Shown one piece after another: positions 59,385 to 64,000 of a DNA stretch of 64,000 bases. The DNA comes from Thermotoga sp. KOL6 (lineage in GTDB: Bacteria; Thermotogota; Thermotogae; Thermotogales; Thermotogaceae). Location of the stretch: assembly GCF_002866025.1 (NCBI RefSeq), contig NZ_LNDE01000001.1:682001-746000 (forward strand), read 5' to 3'. Every line of letters starts with the position of its first letter. Within the stretch, counting starts at the first letter, position 1. Below the pieces are notes generated by a model. The model was not told the DNA's origin. It ran no database searches and saw nothing but the letters and a program-made list of their open reading frames with translations. The translations under genes were made by a program, and so were the position numbers.

Positions 59385-62300
59385 GTGAATTATCATCTAC
59401 TGAAAATGATATCAGAAATGTTCCCCTACATATTTGTTAAAAAAGTTCCCCTCACAAACTGGTTCTTTAGTGAAAACTCCTGCGATAAAAAACCTAGCAG
59501 ATATGAAAAAACAGTCAACCCCGGTTTTGAGTGGAACTTTCATGCTGCCCCGGTGTGGTTCAAAAAGGAGTTAGAACCTATTTCAATTGAGGACGATCAA
59601 AAAGTTTACCTTAAATTGTGGTTTGGTGGTGAAACTCTTATCTTCGTGGATGGGAAACCCTACGGTGAGATCAACGAACACCACAGAATGCTGAATATAA
59701 CTCCCTTAGCGGATGGGAAAACACATTTGATAGAAGCACAAACGGTTCCCAGAGGACTTTTCGGAAAGCCCGAGCATCCCATTTTTTCTGAAGCATACCT
59801 CCTTGTTATTGATGAGAAAATAAAAGAAGTGTTGAAGACACTCGAACTCACGATAAAGACAGCCGAAACAATCGATGACGAAGTACTTTCTAGAAAACTC
59901 ATCAGATTGACTGAAAATTTCCTTTCGAAGATATGGATTCCGCGTGACACACAAACTTATCTGAAAGCTTCTCAAGAAGATCCAGGAATAAAAATGGAAA
60001 TCCAAAATGTTTGGTCCAGCCCTGATTTTGGAGAATTCACCGGTATGAAACTCCCAAATGATTTGAAAAGAAACCTCATCGAAGAATTCGAAAAATTCAA
60101 AATCGAACTGGAAAAAGTGAAAAGGAATGGTCCTGGTTATGGAACGGTTCACCTCGTTGGGCATGCTCATATAGATTACGCATGGCTCTGGCCAGTTGAA
60201 GAGACAAAAAGAAAAATCCTTCGTACCTTCGCCAACTCGGTGTTGCTTTCAAGATTGTATCCAGAATTCGTCTACACTCAATCTTCTGCCCAGATGTATG
60301 AGGATCTCAAGAAGAACTCGCCGGAGCTCTTCGAAGAAGTCAAGAAACTGGTGAAAGACGGTCGATGGGAACCCGTCGGCGGCATGTGGGTAGAGGCAGA
60401 TTGCAATGTTCCATCGGTGGAGTCTCTGGTGAGACAGTTCTACTATGGACAAAAGTTCTTCGAGAAGGAGTTCGGTAAAAAGAGCAAAGTTTGCTGGCTC
60501 CCTGACGTATTTGGGTTCTCTTGGATCCTGCCGCAAATTCTTAAAGGAGTTGGGATAGACTATTTCGTCACTACAAAGCTCAATTGGAACGATACGAACG
60601 AGTTTCCGTATGATATATGCCGTTGGAGAGGAATAGACGGATCAGAGGTTCTTTACTACAGTTTCAAAAATCCGAACGAGGGCTACAACGGAAAAATAGA
60701 TCCGGACACTGTGTACAAAACATGGAAGAATTTCAGGCAGAAGGATCTCTTAGATAGTGTGCTTCTTTCTTTTGGTTACGGTGATGGTGGCGGAGGTCCA
60801 ACGGAAGATATGCTAGAAAACTACAGAATAATGAAAAAGATACCCGGAATTCCAAGACTCGAAATAGGAAGCGTTGAAGAGTTCTTTGAAAAAACAAATC
60901 TCACCGAAGAACTTCCTATTTGGGATGGTGAACTCTATCTCGAACTTCACAGAGGAACTTACACTTCACAATCCAGAACGAAAAGATTACACAAGGAATC
61001 AGAAGATGCCCTTTACAAAGCCGAATTGATTTCTTCCTTGACAAACAAGGATTTCTCCGAAGAAATAGATGAGCTTTGGAAGATCCTTCTGAGGAACGAA
61101 TTCCACGACATTCTACCGGGTTCTTCCATAAAAGAGGTTTACGAAACCACCGAAAAAGAACTATCCTACGTTGAAAAAAGAGCCAACACAATCGTAGAAG
61201 AGTCATTGAAAATACTTTCCGATGGTGATAAGAAAACACTTACACTTTTGAACGTCTCTTCTTTTCCAAGAAAATGCTACTTTTTCACAAACGAAAAATT
61301 GAATCTTTCCTCGGAGATCGGACCAGTTCTGAGACAGGCAACGCATGATGGAAGATACGTCTACTTTTTAGATTTTGAGTTGGAACCTTTCTCGAAAATC
61401 GAGTTGAAAGTCCAAGATGAGGAATCGCACGAAAAAATGCCAAAAAGAAACGATCTTTCTATGGAAAATGAATACTTGAAAGTTTCCGTGAATCCGGATG
61501 GAACGATCCAAATTTACGACAAGGAAGCAGACAGATACGCATTTGAAGATAGAGGAAACTATCTGAAACTTCACAAGAACATTCCGCCTCATTGGGATAA
61601 CTGGGATATAGCCGAAGGTGTAGAAAAGACTGGATATCCTCTGAAGGCAAAAAAGATAGAAAAGATTGAATTCGGTCCTGTGAGGGAGGTTATTCGTGTC
61701 GAATACGAAGCAGAAGGCAGTAAAATTTTTCAGTACTACGTTCTATACAGGAAGAGCAAAAGACTTGATATAGAGACAAAAATCGACTGGCATACAAGAA
61801 GGGCTCTCCTCAGGGTGTATTTTCCCATCAACGTTCTGTCAAGAATCGCAAAATTCGATATCTCAGGTGGATTCATCGAACGGCCAACTCACAAGAATAC
61901 GAAATTTGAACAGGCAAGGTTCGAAGTTCCGGGTCACAGATGGATGGATCTCTCACAAACAGATTTTGGTGTTTCTACTTTGAACGATGGAAAGTATGGA
62001 TACAGTGTTCAAGAAAACATGGTTGGGCTTTCCCTTATAAAGGCCGGAATTTTCCCTGATTTTCTTTCTGACGAAGGACAGCATGAATTCGTCTACTCCG
62101 TCTACCCTCATCTTGGAAACGATTTGAGAGGTACTATAAAAGAAGCCGAAGAATTGAACAAACCACTTCTTGTTCATTTTGGAAAGCTTGATATTCCGTC
62201 ACCTCTCCTAGAAATCAAACCTAGAAGCTTCAAGCTTACATCCTTTAGAAAAGCAAACGGAAAATTCATCGTAAGACTCGTTGAAATCTTTGGAACAGCC

Positions 62301-62432
62301 GGCAAACTTTCTATTAAGCTCCCTTGGAACAAGAGAATATACCTCACTGATCTTTTGGAGGAAAAAAGAGAGGATGTTCATTTTCCCATGAATTATCGTC
62401 CGTTCAAAATCTACACTTTCATTGCTGAATAA
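59385..62432 (+). CDS. GH38 alpha-mannosidase (cytosolic)
   Basis: A 1015-residue exo-acting enzyme without a signal peptide. HAHIDYAWLWP (260-270) gives His and Asp metal ligands, WLPDVFGFSW near 371-380 holds the nucleophile Asp374 next to a further ligand region, and RNEFHDILPGSS near 577-590 supplies the last histidine. A jelly-roll N-terminal domain and a large C-terminal beta-sandwich domain follow the family plan (as in T. maritima TM1851). It releases alpha-linked mannose, requiring a divalent metal such as Zn or Co. GTG start behind GGGAGG. Its cytosolic location places it after import of the GH85 product. Confidence 0.95.
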   Translation: MNYHLLKMISEMFPYIFVKKVPLTNWFFSENSCDKKPSRYEKTVNPGFEWNFHAAPVWFKKELEPISIEDDQKVYLKLWFGGETLIFVDGKPYGEINEHHRMLNITPLADGKTHLIEAQTVPRGLFGKPEHPIFSEAYLLVIDEKIKEVLKTLELTIKTAETIDDEVLSRKLIRLTENFLSKIWIPRDTQTYLKASQEDPGIKMEIQNVWSSPDFGEFTGMKLPNDLKRNLIEEFEKFKIELEKVKRNGPGYGTVHLVGHAHIDYAWLWPVEETKRKILRTFANSVLLSRLYPEFVYTQSSAQMYEDLKKNSPELFEEVKKLVKDGRWEPVGGMWVEADCNVPSVESLVRQFYYGQKFFEKEFGKKSKVCWLPDVFGFSWILPQILKGVGIDYFVTTKLNWNDTNEFPYDICRWRGIDGSEVLYYSFKNPNEGYNGKIDPDTVYKTWKNFRQKDLLDSVLLSFGYGDGGGGPTEDMLENYRIMKKIPGIPRLEIGSVEEFFEKTNLTEELPIWDGELYLELHRGTYTSQSRTKRLHKESEDALYKAELISSLTNKDFSEEIDELWKILLRNEFHDILPGSSIKEVYETTEKELSYVEKRANTIVEESLKILSDGDKKTLTLLNVSSFPRKCYFFTNEKLNLSSEIGPVLRQATHDGRYVYFLDFELEPFSKIELKVQDEESHEKMPKRNDLSMENEYLKVSVNPDGTIQIYDKEADRYAFEDRGNYLKLHKNIPPHWDNWDIAEGVEKTGYPLKAKKIEKIEFGPVREVIRVEYEAEGSKIFQYYVLYRKSKRLDIETKIDWHTRRALLRVYFPINVLSRIAKFDISGGFIERPTHKNTKFEQARFEVPGHRWMDLSQTDFGVSTLNDGKYGYSVQENMVGLSLIKAGIFPDFLSDEGQHEFVYSVYPHLGNDLRGTIKEAEELNKPLLVHFGKLDIPSPLLEIKPRSFKLTSFRKANGKFIVRLVEIFGTAGKLSIKLPWNKRIYLTDLLEEKREDVHFPMNYRPFKIYTFIAE

Positions 62433-62453
62433 CTATCCAATTTTCGCAGAACC

Positions 62454-62482
62454 AAAGAGCAGGGGTAACCCTGCTCTTTGTT
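62454..62482 (+). terminator. Terminator after the alpha-mannosidase gene
   Basis: AAAGAGCAGGG (62454-62464), loop GTAA, CCCTGCTCTTT (62469-62479), then GTTATAAC. A strong 11-bp stem with a weak T tail. Confidence 0.8.
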
Positions 62483-62525
62483 ATAACTAATTAAACTTCG
62501 TAAAATCCTATAAATAATACCTTAA

Positions 62526-62575
62526 GAGACTTTTTTGAGAAATTTTCTCAATTTGTCTCAAAACTATGCTATAAA
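62526..62575 (+). promoter_or_regulatory. Nested inverted repeats at the promoter of the small charged protein gene
   Basis: GAGAC (62526-62530) and GTCTC (62555-62559) flank TTGAGAA (62535-62541) and TTCTCAA (62545-62551). Directly downstream lies TGCTATAAA (62567-62575), an extended -10. The element would occupy the -35 region. Confidence 0.55.
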
Positions 62576-62623
62576 AAGTTATGGAAAATCAAGGCGAAAA
62601 ATCACAGAAAGGGAGGTGAAACT

Positions 62624-62806
62624 ATGATGATCTTCTTGCCACCAGAAGTTGTAAGGGAAATACACGAAGAAAAGGTGAAAAAAGCGTTAGAAAATTTCAA
62701 AGCACAGGAACTTGAAAAATTTCTCTTAGAGGAGGGAAAGAAGGAAGAGAAGATTTCCTCTAGAAAAAGGAGGAGAAGAAGAGAAAAGGAGAGAGTGGAA
62801 GTATGA
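62624..62806 (+). CDS. Small, highly charged protein of unknown function
   Basis: A 60-residue protein, more than half Lys, Arg and Glu. The first part (MMIFLPPEVVREIHEEKVKK) looks amphipathic and the end is a basic cluster (SRKRRRRREKERVEV). A strong GGGAGGTGAAACT before the ATG, and an extended -10 with inverted repeats upstream, argue that it is expressed. A nucleic-acid or ribosome partner is possible; I recognise no family. Two ATG codons stand in tandem at the start. Confidence 0.65.
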   Translation: MMIFLPPEVVREIHEEKVKKALENFKAQELEKFLLEEGKKEEKISSRKRRRRREKERVEV

Positions 62807-62816
62807 AAACTTCCAC
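62795..62816 (-). terminator. Hairpin downstream of the DUF4382 lipoprotein gene
   Basis: GTGGAAGT (62795-62802) and ACTTCCAC (62809-62816). On the minus strand it is followed by TCTCTCCTTTTCTC, a weak T-rich tail. It overlaps the stop of the small charged protein gene. Confidence 0.5.
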
Positions 62817-62830
62817 CCTCCCTTGTATTC

Positions 62831-63769
62831 TCAATCATCAAGTTCAAGAGTGATGTAGTTAGAATTCCAATAAGTTGTTATGGTCGCGTCATGAAGATAG
62901 AACACCTCGGATGCCTGTGGAGTTAAACTTTGTAGTTCAAGAGCAATTTCTTGGTTTACACCTTCTAAGTAATCTTCATCTATTTCCATTTCTTCCTCCC
63001 CAGTTTCTGAAGACTCGCTTGTTTCCTCACTGAAAATATTATCAAAATTGTCGTACACATAGATTGTGTAGGTTGCTTCCTTCAAATCTTCAAAGCCAAA
63101 CTCGTCATCCGTTATCTCAAGATCAACGAGAGTTCCAGCAGGAGTGTTACCTTCAAAGAGCGCAACAAGATACATATTCTCTCCTTCTAGTGCTACACGT
63201 CCCTCAACCTCGTATCTGTATCTGTGTTCTTCTTCTTGTTCGTATTCATGTCTTTCCCGATGGTAAGGTACAATAACGGGCCTGAGAATATACTCGCTGT
63301 TGTTTCCTGTTTGAACAATCTTCAAAGATCTTGCAACATCGAAGTCCAAAACGATTTCACTACCATTTTGAACTATTACAGGTTTCACGATCTTAATTTT
63401 TTCAGATGGTATCCTGACAGAAATTGTTCCACTGGATGTTACCGCAGTTGCAGAAGATTGCAGGTTTATCTTTATCCATTGCAACATCGCTCCTTCTGGG
63501 AGTTCCATTTCAAAAAACTGTGTTTCGGTGCCTGCAAGTGAGAGAAGATCGAATTCATCATTGAAAAGGGTAGCGGTTGCTGTGTAACCTTCATCGTTTA
63601 AGGAATAATGATACTCTACATCCGAAACCTTCACCCAAAGCGCTTGAAGATCAAAGGCTGGATTGTCCGTGAGATACACAGGAACCTTGGTGAAACTGCC
63701 TCCACTGTTGAGCAAGACGCATCCAGATACCAATCCAAGAATTAGAATACTCCACAGAACGTACCTCAT
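62831..63769 (-). CDS. DUF4382-containing lipoprotein
   Basis: A 312-residue lipoprotein: signal peptide with lipobox LVSGC (Cys17), then a DUF4382 domain (VPVYLTDNPAFDLQALWVKVSDVEYH near residue 29, LPEGAMLQWIKINL near 90, IVLDFDVARSLKIV near 143). A second region (about 175-230, YEVEGRVAL, GTLVDLEI) looks like a small beta-barrel. An acidic Ser/Glu linker (about 240-262) precedes the C-terminal strands. Function unknown; the family is usually envelope-located. RBS AAGGAGGTG. Confidence 0.8.
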   Translation of the reverse strand: MRYVLWSILILGLVSGCVLLNSGGSFTKVPVYLTDNPAFDLQALWVKVSDVEYHYSLNDEGYTATATLFNDEFDLLSLAGTETQFFEMELPEGAMLQWIKINLQSSATAVTSSGTISVRIPSEKIKIVKPVIVQNGSEIVLDFDVARSLKIVQTGNNSEYILRPVIVPYHRERHEYEQEEEHRYRYEVEGRVALEGENMYLVALFEGNTPAGTLVDLEITDDEFGFEDLKEATYTIYVYDNFDNIFSEETSESSETGEEEMEIDEDYLEGVNQEIALELQSLTPQASEVFYLHDATITTYWNSNYITLELDD

Positions 63770-63792
63770 ACTTTCACCTCCTTTCGTCGGTT

Positions 63793-63822
63793 ATTTTAAC
63801 TCTAAATAATTATATTTGTCAA
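63793..63822 (-). promoter_or_regulatory. Promoter of the DUF4382 lipoprotein gene
   Basis: On the minus strand TTGACA (complement of 63817-63822), 18 bases, TAAAAT (complement of 63793-63798). The stretch TTTAGAGTTAAAAT also occurs upstream of the 5'-nucleotidase gene (complement of about 19968-19981). The rest of 63823-64000 is AT-rich and I see no gene in it. Confidence 0.6.
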
Positions 63823-64000
63823 TAGTTATCAACACTATGATGTATAACGGTCGTTGTATTACTTTATAATAAACTTTATTTCTGTATCTATAAATTTATC
63901 AATATTAAATATATCTAAGTAACACTAGAAAGAACCATACGAAAATAGAAGAAAAAGATTTCTTTTCGATGATATTTGTCTTTATTTGTTTATGATATGA

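Overview
The window reads as a chromosomal segment of a hyperthermophilic Thermotoga, close to but probably not identical with T. maritima. The gene content and order match what I remember of that genus: an arg operon in the order G-H-C-J-B-D, glycerate kinase beside a nitroreductase, ldh-LCP-endonuclease V-rimO-recA-recX-rny, and a GH38 mannosidase locus. Ribosome binding sites are strong (AGGAGG type), GTG and TTG starts are common, and genes are packed with ATGA overlaps. The endonuclease V differs at many positions from my memory of the T. maritima protein. I see no rRNA, insertion sequence, prophage or CRISPR array. 

Region by region. 1-4.4 kb: a degenerate NtrC-like regulator, an alkaline-phosphatase-superfamily protein, a YkuK-type RNase H-like protein, a PurH-like protein of unknown role, and ComF. 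4.4-8.8 kb: glycerate kinase and nitroreductase, two GGDEF proteins, tRNA-Val and tRNA-Phe, and tRNA-Glu on the other strand. 8.9-16.9 kb: a DMT transporter, a tiny zinc ribbon, and the arginine operon. 16.9-28 kb: a large lipoprotein, a secreted 5'-nucleotidase, a short radical SAM protein, a phosphoesterase, gltX, a cold-shock gene with a long leader, an SDR/MarR pair with a palindromic divergent promoter, and a chemoreceptor. 28-35 kb: a fold-III decarboxylase, yjbQ-minE-minD, a Lon-like protease with ecfT, and ldh. 35.2-43.6 kb: a tightly coupled housekeeping operon (LCP, nfi, RodZ-like, DUF4416, rimO, pgsA, thpR, recA, recX, rny). 

43.7-62.5 kb is the outstanding part: an apparent locus for eating high-mannose N-glycans or other mannose-rich glycoconjugates. 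A LacI regulator heads a plus-strand operon holding a sugar-binding protein broken by an in-frame TGA, two secreted proteins of unknown function (one like an alpha/alpha-barrel glycosidase), two ABC permeases and a GH130 phosphorylase. Convergent to it, a minus-strand operon encodes an intact sugar-binding protein, a secreted multidomain GH85 endo-beta-N-acetylglucosaminidase and two more permeases. A GntR-type regulator lies between that operon and a divergent cytosolic GH38 alpha-mannosidase. A 16-bp palindrome shared by the GH85 and GH38 promoters ties these genes into one regulon. The pathway I infer is: the secreted GH85 cuts the chitobiose core, the ABC transporters import the Man(n)GlcNAc product, GH38 removes alpha-mannose, and GH130 phosphorolyses the remaining Man-beta-1,4-GlcNAc. 

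62.5-64 kb: a small charged protein with nested inverted repeats at its promoter, and a DUF4382 lipoprotein. All functions are inferred from motifs and remembered families; no database search was made.
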